In this document: one piece after another, positions 1-11,396 of the stretch
Numbering within the stretch: position 1 is the stretch's first letter
Layout of the letters: every line of letters starts with the position of its first letter
Assembly: GCF_001522545.3 (NCBI RefSeq)
Contig: NC_031774.1
Location: 49,469,022-49,533,021 of the forward strand
Direction of reading: 5' to 3'
DNA: 64,000 nt
Source of the DNA: Parus major
Lineage: Eukaryota > Chordata > Aves > Passeriformes > Paridae
Program-made: the position numbers and the translations under genes
Notes under the pieces: generated by a model
What the model was told of the DNA's origin: nothing
Databases searched by the model: none
What the model saw: the letters and a program-made list of their open reading frames with translations, nothing else

Positions 1-809
1 AAAAATCTCAGTTATTGTCTTGGAGTTCAATGATCACTGCCATTCTGTTATATGTTCCTATCATTTATGTAAGTTTATACACATAAAACCACTAAACCAG
101 ATTCAAGTCCATGGAATGCTTATGCAAATCAGGAGTAAAGGTGTTGAATCCAAACAAGTAATATGGTATACAATCAGTGTGAAGAATAAGGATCTTGAGA
201 AAACAAATTTGCTTTATAATAGTTTTTCACTATAACTACAGTGCTGAGTTTAATTGCCTCTCCTTTTATACCAAAGTTTGAGTTCCATTGGTTTAACTTG
301 GATCTCACAAGGATTTTTCTAAGCCCTCTTCCTTTACCAATTATAATGAAGTTCTTGGATTACGCAAGCACGTGTGAAACAGGAGTATCCAACTCAAGGA
401 TGTCACAAAGAGACTCATTTGGATTTAGCTGTTTGCAGCTTTATTTGTGATTTCTCACATTTTCTCCGTCAAAAGGGCCTAATTCTACTTTTTCCCTGAT
501 GCCAATGTGTGTGGCTAATCAGGGCTGACAGACAAGCTCTAGCAGATCCAGTGGTGACGAGTTAAGGCATTACAGGTTCCAGGAGGTCCAGAATTCTCCT
601 TCCCAGGTAGATACCACCTTCCCTAGCAGGGGCAGTAGAAGAAACCCCTTGTACCTCCAAACCCCCCCAGCCACAAGCTACCATGCACAGCAGTGGCTGC
701 TGCAGCTAAATCTTCTAACACCACATCAACATCTGCAAGGTCTGCGGTGTCTTTACAGCTGACAAAATGACATGGCGGTGTAAAGCTCGGCTGGAGTGAA
801 GTCATGTTT

Positions 810-832
810 ATGGGGTGTCAAAAACACCCCAT
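810..832. repeat. Short perfect inverted repeat
   Basis: ATGGGGTGT (810-818) and ACACCCCAT (824-832) are exact reverse complements separated by CAAAA. It lies downstream of the gene. It could form a 9-bp stem but has no U-tract that would suggest an RNA polymerase III terminator role. Confidence 0.85.
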
Positions 833-1094
833 TCAAATGCAAACTGTACAAAACTTAGAAGTAAAATGTAACTGCCTTTAGAGCTCACTTCAGAAGGCAT
901 CCAAAATGAACATGGCATTTGGGAAATTATAGCGTGCACTATTGCCCAATATAATTGTCAGCGTTGGGTTCTGATTTCATTTTCACTGTTTTTTCATGAG
1001 TGCAACTTTTCAAAGCCTGTAACTTTTATATCACTCTGAAGCCTTGATCCAGCAAAGCGCTTACACACATACCTAAATTTAGATTGTAGATTCA

Positions 1095-1180
1095 GGGAGC
1101 CTGAGATCAGGAAGGGACCATCTGTAGGAGCTCTTCTGTAGCACACACCACTTAGCTTCCCCTCCTGACTTCTGAGTTGA
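1095..1180 (-). mobile_element. Possible ancient CR1 3' fragment
   Basis: The words GGAAGGGACCAT and CTTCTGTAGCACACACCAC, followed by GCTTCCCC, resemble the antisense 3' end of old sauropsid CR1 copies (GAAGGGACCAT ... CTGTATAACACAGGCCAT). The match is short and diverged, and made from memory of the consensus. Confidence 0.35.
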
Positions 1181-2039
1181 GCCAAATACTTTAAAGTCCA
1201 GGAGCAGTTCTTTTGAAATGAATTTCAATTACCCGCCTGCTTTGAATCAAAAGCCTGTTACATGGTTTGTTGGACCAGGGCCTCCAGGAAACCAGAATCT
1301 GGTCTCCAACACTCCAAATCTTTCCTATGCTTTCCAGCAATGGTTTGAATAACAATTCTCTTATTTAAGATTTCCATGCATTAGCTAACAGGTTGGCTTG
1401 ATAAAGAGCATCAGGACAGTGAACTGCCTGTAGCTGTCTGCTCTTATCCTCAAACTGCAAATTGTGCAAAATTCTGCCTTTAAATATGCAAGTCTTTGTC
1501 CCTAGCTGAGGAGGAGGAGCAGATGTTTAGCTGCAGTTACATTATGGTGCTTCTCACATAATACAGTCTGTGGCCCAAATTCAGGTCCTGGTTGAATTGG
1601 TAAGTGTTCTCCCTGTTTGTATTGGCATCCAAAAAGCAGAACATGGTAACAAACCTGAGTGTGTACACCATGCGGTTACATTTATGGAAAGAAAAAAACG
1701 AGCAAAGCACTTCTCAGCACCTTGAGAAAACTGAGACAATGGCCCCAAACATAACATAATTTCATATGAGAAATGTGACTGTTTGAAGCACTATTCTACC
1801 ACTTTCTCTTAAGACCCCCATTCAGGAAATACCTTGCAATTTATTTAAGACCAAGGGACGTAAGCAGGACTTGAGCATCTCCTTAGCATTGTTCAGGTTC
1901 TCATGTATCCTTCTCAAACAAGATTTCTCTCCTGATGGACTCCCATGAGAACTGACAGAAAAAATGGCAGGAGCTTTATCATCTGTACTGAGGCTTCAAT
2001 CCCTTGCTCCCTTCTGTTTTCCCCTTCCCACCCCTGAAT

Positions 2040-2094
2040 GTCAAAAAAACAGGAAAGACAAGATTTGGAGATCAAGTCAAATGTCCAATTTATT
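2040..2094 (-). terminator. BCL11B: Putative distal cleavage/polyadenylation site of BCL11B
   Basis: On the minus strand an AATAAA hexamer (2089-2094) is followed by about 20 bases of ordinary sequence and then a U-rich stretch with TGTCTTTCCTG and TTTTTTTGAC (about 2044-2062). That is the normal order of signal, cleavage site and downstream element. Cleavage would fall near 2065-2075. A further AATAAA at 1840-1845 has a weaker downstream element and remains an alternative end. Confidence 0.5.
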
Positions 2095-5000
2095 TTTATA
2101 ACTTGAAACTGGAACAAACGTTGTTTTGAACGAGCGTACAAATGAAATGGTAGACACATGCTGAACTCAACATTGTGACAATAAGGGGAAAAAAAGAGGC
2201 CAAAAATCTTGTACAGAGAATAAAAGGAACAATAAATATTTCACTAAGCCATATTGAAATGACCTCCAGCCATCTCAACATTTTATCCATAATAAAAAAA
2301 AAAAGTGCTCTTGTTTTTTAAACAGAGCACAAATACCAAGCAATAATAAATAGTTCCAAACTTGTAGTAAAAGACAAAACCTCCAAGTAAACAACAAAAG
2401 CTCATACAATAAGTAATAGAAAAAGGTAATAAAAATATTTTGCCTTGCCGGTACAAATGCAAACAACTTAAATCAACGTTACTTTGCTTTGCAGTTCTAA
2501 AATACAAAGAGCACCATAAAAATGAGTTTGCCTGTGATAAACAAAACCTTGGACTGTCTTTTACATAGGACTGGGATGAAATGCTGATTTTTTTTTGACC
2601 CTTTCCTTAAAATTTTCTATTTTTGTTTCCAAAACCAGGTTCCTGCACCTGTCCTGTTGCCAGAGAGTCAACTGGAGTATTGCTCTGGACTTCAATGGCA
2701 GCAGGACTAGACACAATGACAGTAATAAATTCAACCTTAAAAAAAAATGTAAAACTACTTAAAGCGTGAAAAGAACTACAGCAGCATTCTAGCTATGTCC
2801 ATGTTATATTGTGCTTATGGCCTAGTAAACTACAGCTCTTCTAAGCAAGAAGAAAAGGAGGGCCATTTCAGTATCACTACAGTCTGCAGAAACACAACCC
2901 TTGTGCTTTTGGGTGACTTATTGTTAGTTTCACTGATCTAAGTCACAAAATTAGACAACTGCTGGTGTTAGCTATCCTGGATAATTAAAAACAACAGGGA
3001 GACCGAAACTCCTAAACAACTTACAATAAAATGAAAAGTGAAATTCTTTCTTAAATCAATGAATTGTGGACTGAAAATGTGCAGTTGACTTCTGATCTTC
3101 ATTGCACGGATCCAAGTCCAAGAGACTCTTCTGAGTTCTGTGGAATGACTGGATTTACACAAAAGCCAGAGATCTGAATTTTCACCAAAAAAAGGGGAAA
3201 ATGTGCCTTTAAGGGACCACACGCCAACCTCAGTTATGCTGGAATAATCCAGGACTAAGAATGACGAATAATTCCTGATTTATATCAGTTTAATTGAGAT
3301 ACAGAATTTGTCCAGAAGACTTAAGAGTGTGACATTCAAACCAGGAAGGCATATATCTATCTTATAAGTAGGTGAACCAAATTCTCCCTACTGTCACACC
3401 CATGCCTCTCCAATTGCTCCAGTGGTTCTGCACCAATGAAAGTAGAATAATTGGACATGGCAATATATTTTTTATCTTGTTTTTGTTTTAAGTTTTGCCT
3501 TTACTTTCTGCAAGAGTGGTGATCATTTTCTCCTCCCCTTCACTAAAGCATTAGTGCCTCTTCTGCCACGTCTTCCCCTCAACCCAAAAGGGAGAGTGTG
3601 AGAGAGAGAGAGAGAAAAAGACTGCAAAGAAGAGAAACATCAAAAGGTACAGGATTTCATCCCAGTCCCTCAAACATTCAGAAATTTATGGAATGTACAA
3701 TTAGAAGTGAACAGCAGCAAAGCAGCTAATAACATGGACTGGCAAGACCTGTACACGGAGTCGGTCCTGTTCTGACAGGGAAGAGGAGGGCTGTGCCTGG
3801 ACTAATTTTACTTCAACCCGATTACAGCTGTACCAACAGCAGGCTATTTCACCATTTTATGTCAAAGTGGATGCAGCAGCTCTCACTTTTTGCTATAAAA
3901 AGACTTTCTTCCAGAGGGCGGTGGCAGGGTGTAAGGAGCAATGAGTGGGGGTTGGCCAGGAGAGGGAAGATGTATTGGACATCTTCTTGTTTGGAAGGAG
4001 GGGAAGAAATCTCCTCTCTCTCTCTCAAATCTGCAGGGAAGCTGTGGGATGTCACCCCAGACACCTTTCCAGGAACGGAATTTTTTTTCACACAAATGGG
4101 CAATATCCATCCAGCCTGGTTCAACCATACCTGGTAAAACCTTGATGCAAGGGGTCCAGGCAACTTTGAAGTTATTTAGAGCCCTGTGGGAACAGCACTT
4201 TTTTGTAGGCCATTTCTGACAAAAAAAATATATATACAACTAAAATTATTTGTGAACAACAACAAGAAAAAAAAATAAAATAAAAAAGCACTTAATTATT
4301 TTGTTTTGTTTCTTTTACTCAAAGGTCGTCTAACAACCCCCTTTTTTCCTGTACAATAAGGACTTCACATACAAATTTTTTTTTATTTTTGCAATATTTT
4401 ATCCTGCCAAATTAAAAAAATATATTATGGCAGCCTGTTTGTTTGTTTTTATTTTTATTTCCAAATTCACTAACAAAAAGGTACATTAAATCCCTTTAAA
4501 AGGACAAGCGTACAGTTAAAAAATTACAAGCTTCAGTAAAAATACAGCAAGTGCCTACATCATATGAATCAACCAATATCAATATCCATTCCAGAAGGGG
4601 GAGGGAAGGGGAAAAGGGGAGAAAAAAAGAGAAAAATAGGTACAGGTCAGAAACGTGATTTTTTTTTTTTTTTCTGCAAAGCAATAACAATATTAAGCAC
4701 TTTTTTCTACATACTTTTTCTACATGGTGTAGCAATCACCTTTTAATCCCCGAATACAAGATTCTATACATTTTTGAAATAAAAATTCAACACCCAAGGC
4801 AGAAAAAAATTTACTAAAACTCAAGACTTTACAGTTACAGTGACAAGAACAAATTTATAGACCCACCATTTAAATTTTACTGCAACATTTTCAAGGAAAA
4901 AAGAAAATTTTTTTTTTCTTTCTGGTTTTGTAAAATGCCCAGGCATTCTCCATTATTACAAATACTGGTCCACTTTTACAGTAATCAAGAAATTTTAATA

Positions 5001-6676
5001 TATATAATATATACTAAAACCCCGTCACCAAAAGAAAACAATATACACATGGCCATTATGGCATTTTTTAATAACCTATTAAGCAAACTTTGAAAAAAAA
5101 AAAGATTGCTCAAACACACATACACACAATTTCTTTTTTACCCTTGTATGTATTCAATACTGTAAACGTATTTTAAGACAGAGTGCACTAAATTTAACTT
5201 TTAAAAAAAAATTAGCCGTTGTTCCTGAATTGCTTTTTCTCATTCAATGATAGCAACTTGTAATTTGTGTCATTTGAGTTTTAATTCAGCAGTAAATCAT
5301 TTCCATTCCATTTCCTAAGCAGCGTTGTCCTGAAAAAAAAAAAAGGCTGAGAATAATTCAGCTAATGTATGTCCGAAGTTGTGCTGGGTATACATCTTCA
5401 TTTGATTGGGTCTTATGGCATTTTCATGTCCACTATCTTCAACAAGTAATTTTTTTTTTTTAAGTAAATGTGGCTCTTTTTTTTTCTAAAGAATGTACTT
5501 TTCTTGTTTTACTTTTTTTTTTAAAAGTCTTTCCATTTCACAAAAACATTTTGCATTTGTCTCAAGAGACTCAAATAGGAAGATCAGTTTTCAAGGCACT
5601 CACGTCAAATTGAATGGCAGTAGAAAAACTGTCCAATAAATTATTTTTATTTATTTTTCTTTATAGTGCCAGTATTGTGAATGCCATGCTTAGCAACACT
5701 GACACTTAATCTCAGCTGTTCCCTTACATTTTAACCCACCTTTGGGCCAAATAGAATATGATGTAATTTCTTGTTGAGAAGCCATTTTTCTTTTAACCAC
5801 AAACAAAATATTTAAAGTGCGGGTCAACATAATTAAAATCTCTAACCATAATTGTCTACTGTTTGCTAATAGTTGAAAAGGGCTTTTAAAAATTTGGAAT
5901 TTGAAAGTAGAGCAGGTGCATTTTTCTTTGCTTTATTTTTTTTTCTCTGTCATAATGCTTTTATCTGAATGCAATTCCATTCTGTTCCTAATTAAGATGG
6001 AAAAAATCTTACCAACTTCAGTAGGAGCAGAATCTTGCCAAGACAGGTAAATAAACCAGACTTTTTTTTTTCCTTTCTCTACAAAAACATCAGGGTATAG
6101 CATCTAAGATAGTTCTAATATTTCTATCCATAAACCAAATGCCTATGAGTTGAGGCATTTCACTTAGAAATTCACACTTTCCTATCTTTTGGTAATCAAC
6201 TACAGCAAATATGGACTAAAGTCGATGTCCTAAATTCAAACTTATGGTTTTGTGATTTTAAAAGGAAAAAAAAAAATATGGCATTTGGCTCCTCTGAGGT
6301 TTGAAAATAGTATTAAAATGCTCAAGATGTACATTTACTGTCTCTGGGAAGAGTCAGAGTAGCGGAAGAGGGAGGGAAAAACACTCCAGAAAGTCATATA
6401 CTGGCATCATTATCTTGCCATAGCTTTTAACAAGTCAAAACTATCTGATAGTAATACACGATCAAGAATGTTTCTGGGTTTCGAGTGTAGCAGCCTTCTG
6501 CATCTATGTCTTTTTTGTTGCCATAACTTTAGTGCTGAAATCCATCTAGAAAAGGCCTCTGTCTTCAGCAACATTGTCAGTGCTACGTATTTGATCCAAT
6601 TTCAAAAGAAAGTGCTAATTTTAAAGATTGTTATCCGCTGTACAATTTTGTTTTCCCTAATCTTCAAGGTTATTCA

Positions 6677-6850
6677 AGAAGAGGAAAGAGAAAAGGAAGG
6701 GGGGAAGGCAGGAAGGGAGGGAGGGAGGGAGGAAGGCAGGAAGGCAGGAAGGAAGGCAGGAAGGAAGGAAAGAAGGAAGGAAGGAAGGAAGGCAGGAAGG
6801 CAGGAAGGAAGGCAGGAAGGCAGGAAGGCAGGAAGGAAGGAAGGAAGGAA
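6677..6850. repeat. GGAA/GGCA purine-rich microsatellite in the 3' UTR
   Basis: The stretch is built of GGAAGGCA, GGAA and GGGA units and is almost entirely purine on the plus strand, so it is polypyrimidine in the BCL11B mRNA. It runs directly into the N gap, so its full length is not seen. Translated frames through it (Lys/Gly/Arg-rich on plus, Pro/Ser/Leu-rich on minus) are artefacts. Confidence 0.93.
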
Positions 6851-7564
6851 NNNNNNNNNNNNNNNNNNNNNNNNNNNNNNNNNNNNNNNNNNNNNNNNNN
6901 NNNNNNNNNNNNNNNNNNNNNNNNNNNNNNNNNNNNNNNNNNNNNNNNNNNNNNNNNNNNNNNNNNNNNNNNNNNNNNNNNNNNNNNNNNNNNNNNNNNN
7001 NNNNNNNNNNNNNNNNNNNNNNNNNNNNNNNNNNNNNNNNNNNNNNNNNNNNNNNNNNNNNNNNNNNNNNNNNNNNNNNNNNNNNNNNNNNNNNNNNNNN
7101 NNNNNNNNNNNNNNNNNNNNNNNNNNNNNNNNNNNNNNNNNNNNNNNNNNNNNNNNNNNNNNNNNNNNNNNNNNNNNNNNNNNNNNNNNNNNNNNNNNNN
7201 NNNNNNNNNNNNNNNNNNNNNNNNNNNNNNNNNNNNNNNNNNNNNNNNNNNNNNNNNNNNNNNNNNNNNNNNNNNNNNNNNNNNNNNNNNNNNNNNNNNN
7301 NNNNNNNNNNNNNNNNNNNNNNNNNNNNNNNNNNNNNNNNNNNNNNNNNNNNNNNNNNNNNNNNNNNNNNNNNNNNNNNNNNNNNNNNNNNNNNNNNNNN
7401 NNNNNNNNNNNNNNNNNNNNNNNNNNNNNNNNNNNNNNNNNNNNNNNNNNNNNNNNNNNNNNNNNNNNNNNNNNNNNNNNNNNNNNNNNNNNNNNNNNNN
7501 NNNNNNNNNNNNNNNNNNNNNNNNNNNNNNNNNNNNNNNNNNNNNNNNNNNNNNNNNNNNNNNN
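6851..7564. other. Assembly gap (714 N)
   Basis: This is an unbroken run of N. It begins inside a purine-rich tetranucleotide repeat and ends within an Ala codon of BCL11B. It hides the last codons, the stop and the first part of the 3' UTR. The true length is unknown, since repeats of this type are often mis-sized. Confidence 1.
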
Positions 7565-9563
7565 GCCTGCTCAATTTTGACGTCATTTGTCAGCAAATGT
7601 TCTCCATGCCACTTTTTCATGTGTTTCTCCAGGGTGCTGTAAACACTGAAGGGCATCTGGCAAATGTCGCAGCGGTAGACCTCCTTCCCTATCTGGCCAT
7701 GCGTTTTCATATGGCGCGTCAGCTTACTGCTCTGGGCACATGCATAGTTGCAGAGCTCGCATTTGTAAGGCCGCTCTCCAGTGTGGCTCCGACGGTGTAC
7801 CGTCAAATTGCTGCAGTTCTTAAAGACCTTGCCACAGTACTCACATGTATCGCTCCTGCGTCCTTCCTTCGAACTGGGTCGCCCGGGGCCGGGTCCACTG
7901 ATGTGGGGGGTGCTGCCTCCGCTCGCCGTGCCGCTGCGCCCTGAGAGCCCCCCGTCCAGCATGTCCCCCGGCGGAGTGGAGAAACGCAGGCTCCCGTTCT
8001 CCGATGAGTGCTCGGAAGAGGTCGCGAAGGGGGATTGTCGGGAGTCTGTGAATCCGAGGAACGGATCCTTCATGAAGTGCCGCGATGCTGCATACCCTAC
8101 CAGCCACTGGGAGTAAACGTTTTCGGAAGGTATTATCGTTGCTGGTGGCAAGTCCAAATCTTTCTCTACCTTTATTCTTTTAGAGGAATTGTTTAAACTG
8201 GGGCTCGTGATAGGTGTTGGCTTGCGGGGGAACAAGTTTGGGAAGGGTTCACCCGGGCCAAAGTTTCTTCCATTGACCGTACCTTCCTCAGTGCGGTCCA
8301 GCTCTCCTACCACTGAGTCTTCGTCGCCCGGATCTCTCTGACAGAGGTCTCGAGGACACAAGTCTCGCTGGTCAGAGGACCTTTTCATGAAGCTACTCCT
8401 CTTCTGTTTCTCAGCTAACATGTCGTTATATTGCTGAATGGCACCTAGACTTACATTCTCGATGACTTTTCCCAGAACGAGGGATTTCTCATCTGGCAGC
8501 GACTTGGAGCCGTTTTCTCGGTTACGACTCAGCTCTGAGTCCATACTAAAGCTCGACTCTGGCCGGCTCTCATTTTCAAGCTCCTCTTCCTCCTCCTCCT
8601 CCTCTTCCTCTTCTTCATTGTCATGGCCCAGGGAAGGATCGCTCTCGTTCCTGAAATCTGCCTCACTGGATTTCAGTCCCTCTCCAGTGAGCTCACTTGT
8701 GCCTGGCTCAGGGGAACTAGTGGTGGACAGTCCATCATCTGACCTGCCCGTCATGGAGCCAGCTTTATGCATATGCGTTTTCATGTGGCGTTTTAGCTTG
8801 CTGGCCTGGGAGCAAGCATGGTCACAGAGCTGACACTTGTAGGGCTTTTCTCCTGTGTGACTGCGCCGGTGCACGATAAGGTTACTCTGGAACTTGAATG
8901 TTTTCCCACAGAATTCACAGGACTTGCTCTTGGCCTGAGGCTGGGGAGGCGTAGTGCTGCTGGGGGGCATGGGGGGCAGTGGTGGGGTGCTCAAAAAAGG
9001 TGATTTAGGACTCGGCTGGAAAGGATTCAACAGACGATGCATAGGGTTGGTGCGACTGGGTGAGACTGGCGGAGGGGTGGAACTATTTCCTGCCAGCTCT
9101 CGAAGCCTTCTGGAGAAATCCATCGCTGGGGACTCAATTGCCATGGGGTTTAAACGCATAACTCTGTCAAAGGCACTGGGATGCTGGGCAACTAACCCCA
9201 TTTCTTCGGCACTAAGGCGATGTGGATCCAGATGATGACGAGGCGGTGGGCTGAACAGCGGAGGCGTGTTTGGGAGCCGACCCTCACCAAAGCCAGGGTG
9301 TTCACGCAAGATGGGTCCTGTCATGCGCAAAAGGTTGAAAGGGTTGTTGTCTCCAAGAAAATTCATCAGCGGGGACTGTGCAACAGTCTCCGGTCCCAGA
9401 GGAGGAGGGATGGTGATGCGTGGAGTAAGGGAACTGTTTGAAGGGCTTGTTTCCAGGTAGATGCGGAATCCATGTGTGTTCTGGGCATGCTGAAGCAAGA
9501 ACCAAGCGCTATTAAAAGGCTGCTTGCATGTTGTGCAAATATAGCTTGAAGGCTCATCTTTAC
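7565..9563 (-). CDS. BCL11B: BCL11B last coding exon (C-terminal part, cut by assembly gap)
   Basis: BCL11B is a nuclear C2H2 zinc-finger transcription factor. In vertebrates it specifies and maintains T cells, acts in corticospinal neurons, skin and tooth, and recruits NuRD and other co-repressors or SWI/SNF (established for the family). The exon opens after a TTTTATAG acceptor; its first two bases GT complete a split Gly codon, followed by [12 protein letters not shown]. Zinc fingers lie at 9472-9537, 8857-8919, 8773-8835, 7783-7845, 7699-7761 and 7606-7671, and all Cys/His ligands are present. Twelve consecutive Glu residues are at 8581-8616, and a sumoylation-type IKVE motif is at 8164-8175. 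Linkers such as [14 protein letters not shown] and the end [10 protein letters not shown] are BCL11B-type, not BCL11A. The frame remains open upstream into the intron, so the apparent Met at 9669 is not a start. The last readable codon is GCN (Ala) at the gap; only about three residues and the stop appear to be missing. About 667 codons are readable, slightly fewer than in mammals, because a Gly/Ala-rich stretch is absent. Confidence 0.97.
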
Positions 9564-9600
9564 CTATAAAAGAAAAAGCAGAAAGAACAATTAAAAAATA
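9564..9600 (-). promoter_or_regulatory. BCL11B: Splice acceptor of BCL11B last exon
   Basis: On the minus strand the intron ends in a pyrimidine-rich run, TTCTTTCTGCTTTTTCTTTTATAG, immediately before GTAAAGATGAG. The AG is at 9564-9565. The reading phase agrees with the exon 3 donor. Confidence 0.93.
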
Positions 9601-11315
9601 ATACAGCGGAGAACATTTAAATACAGTTGGCATTCTCTTTATTTTGCTAACACATTTCCTCCTTGGCATTTCTGAAAGAAGGATTTAATTGCAACGTATT
9701 GACTGATATAAATTGTTGAACAGCACATTTACTCACTGCACTTATTCACTTAACAAGTATGACAAATATCACACATACGCATTTGTGCTATATACGTTTA
9801 CATCCTCTAATTTGCAAATAAAACCTTCTTTTATGACGTGTAAGGATCCAAATCCTTTCATGTGTTTATTCCACAAAAAGGAATTTGTTTCAAGGGATTT
9901 ATGACCACAGGAAAAAAAAATAAAAAAAAAATAAAAGAATAATGCAGTGTGGTAGGTTTTACAAGGCACCTGTAAGGACCTTCAGTGTCATTTTCACTCT
10001 CTCGTTTTATATACTTCATGCAACAGAGCCTTGAGACCTTGCTGAATTTAATTTATACATGCTTAAGTCATGCCAGCATTTCCATTTTTAAAATACTATG
10101 TAGATATTTAGCCACAAAAGTCCTATTCAAGTCAACAGGAGCTTGGAAAACATTCCCTTGCATAAACCACTTCGACGTTCTTTTTGCCAAAACACCAAGA
10201 AGCCACTCAAATGAAACATCCGGTAATCAAAGCCGACAGCACAGTTGCAATTAACAGTAACAAATGTCGGGCCGTGCTTGAACTGGGTCCCAAGAATTTC
10301 TGAGCCTGAGCCTGCCCTCCAATGCTGAAATGCTCACCAGAGCCAAAAACATTGTTCTGTTTGCTTTTCTAGCTTCTTGGAACAACTGCATAAAGGTGGA
10401 AAGCATTCCTTTAACCTTGATTCAGCTTTACATAAAAGACAGGTGTGGACAAGCCTGCATCACAGTCATAATTTTGCTAGCTAGAAAATTCCTGTCCCGG
10501 GCATAATATAAACTATGTGGTATCTGCAAAAAGCACTTCCCTCCTTGCCCCCGCTCCTTTTTTCAATGCCTCTGCAAGATTCTGATAAATTCATAATTAT
10601 GTGTCAACTTGAAAATTGTGATCCAGGATTTGTTTTGTTGTTTGTTTTTAAATGAGTGGGAGGTTTCCTGAAAAAAAAACTGCCCATTTTGGAAAATCTA
10701 AAATTAATTCCTTGCTTGCTTGTTTATGATAGCACATGTTTTGTCTAGCAATGGCTCCACTAAACCTAAAGGCACTGAACTTCCTGAAAATTCAGTAGTT
10801 AAACCAAGCATCCTGCCTGACCCATGATGCAACAAGAACCCAAGCAATGCCTGATTCAGCCCTTCCACAGGAGCTTAAATCCAAAGCTGAACTAACAGAC
10901 CCTTTCTAGACAGGGGGCTGTCATTCCCAAAAGCCTGTTGCATGAATTTGAAAATGAAAGAGTTTATAAAGTGAACAGAAGCTTATTATCGAAACTACCT
11001 TGTAAAGAGGAATGACTCATAGCAGGCCAAATAAAAAAAAAAAAAAATAAAAAAAATTAAACTTTGGCACATCAAAAAAAGCTGATTGAATTCCCCTCTT
11101 CTGGCTGTTGCAGGGATGACTGCTGCTAACAAAACCTACAAGATCTTAGACAAGGAGGCTAGAAGTTTATCTGCCTACCTATCAGCCTATCAGTTTATTT
11201 AATCTTATCAACCAATATACATCCATAACAGCATAGAGGAAAAAGTATGTATCAGATCAAGACTTATTTACAAAGGTAGATGATAAACGTGGTTCAACTC
11301 TTCATGCACTTATTG
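9601..11315. other. Intronic sequence without recognised feature
   Basis: AT-rich sequence with an interrupted A-tract near 11030-11060. No gene, transposon or convincing motif cluster was seen. Confidence 0.6.
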
Positions 11316-11396
11316 ATTTAGTAGGGTTATTGCTGTGGATAGCAGCTTTGTACCCCAATTTCAGTGAAGCTGTCTCTTCACAGCCAATAAAAAATG
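11316..11396. repeat. 81-bp dispersed duplicate, copy 1
   Basis: It is the same length as, and differs at only two bases from, 12378-12458. It starts ATTTAGTAGGG and ends AGCCAATAAAAAATG. The flanks beyond the repeat are unrelated. It is not recognised as a named repeat, and the 1062-bp offset leaves no sign of a tandem mechanism. Confidence 0.95.

Larger units (their letters stand above)
1..2039. other. Downstream flank of BCL11B, no gene seen
   Basis: No convincing coding region is present. The stretch holds a fragment that looks like the end of an ancient CR1 (about 1095-1180) and a short perfect hairpin at 810-832. The small ORFs here show no family resemblance. Confidence 0.7.
2070..7564 (-). 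other. BCL11B: BCL11B 3' untranslated region
   Basis: From the gap that swallows the stop codon down to about 2070 the sequence is AT-rich, full of homopolymer runs and free of long ORFs. Its length of about 5.5 kb fits the long BCL11B 3' UTR known from mammals, roughly 5 kb. It contains no recognisable transposon. Minus-strand AATAAA hexamers occur at 2089-2094, 4382-4387, 4448-4453, 4454-4459, 5646-5651 and 5932-5937, so several polyadenylation isoforms are possible. A (GA)n tract is at about 3597-3615. The left boundary is inferred from the polyadenylation signal and could shift. Confidence 0.75.

Noticed and set aside
6468..7580. 370-codon plus-strand frame
   Set aside because: It is made of the GGAA/GGCA repeat and N; it has no real protein content.
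8438..8833. 131-codon plus-strand frame with a Ser run
   Set aside because: The Ser run is the antisense of the BCL11B Glu tract; it is a shadow of the exon.
7565..9563. BCL11A as the gene identity
   Set aside because: [34 protein letters not shown] and [10 protein letters not shown] are BCL11B-specific; BCL11A has different residues there.
6670..9669. 999-codon open frame taken as one protein
   Set aside because: It starts in the intron before the acceptor, runs through BCL11B exon 4, then through N and a CCTT repeat. Only 7565-9563 is coding.
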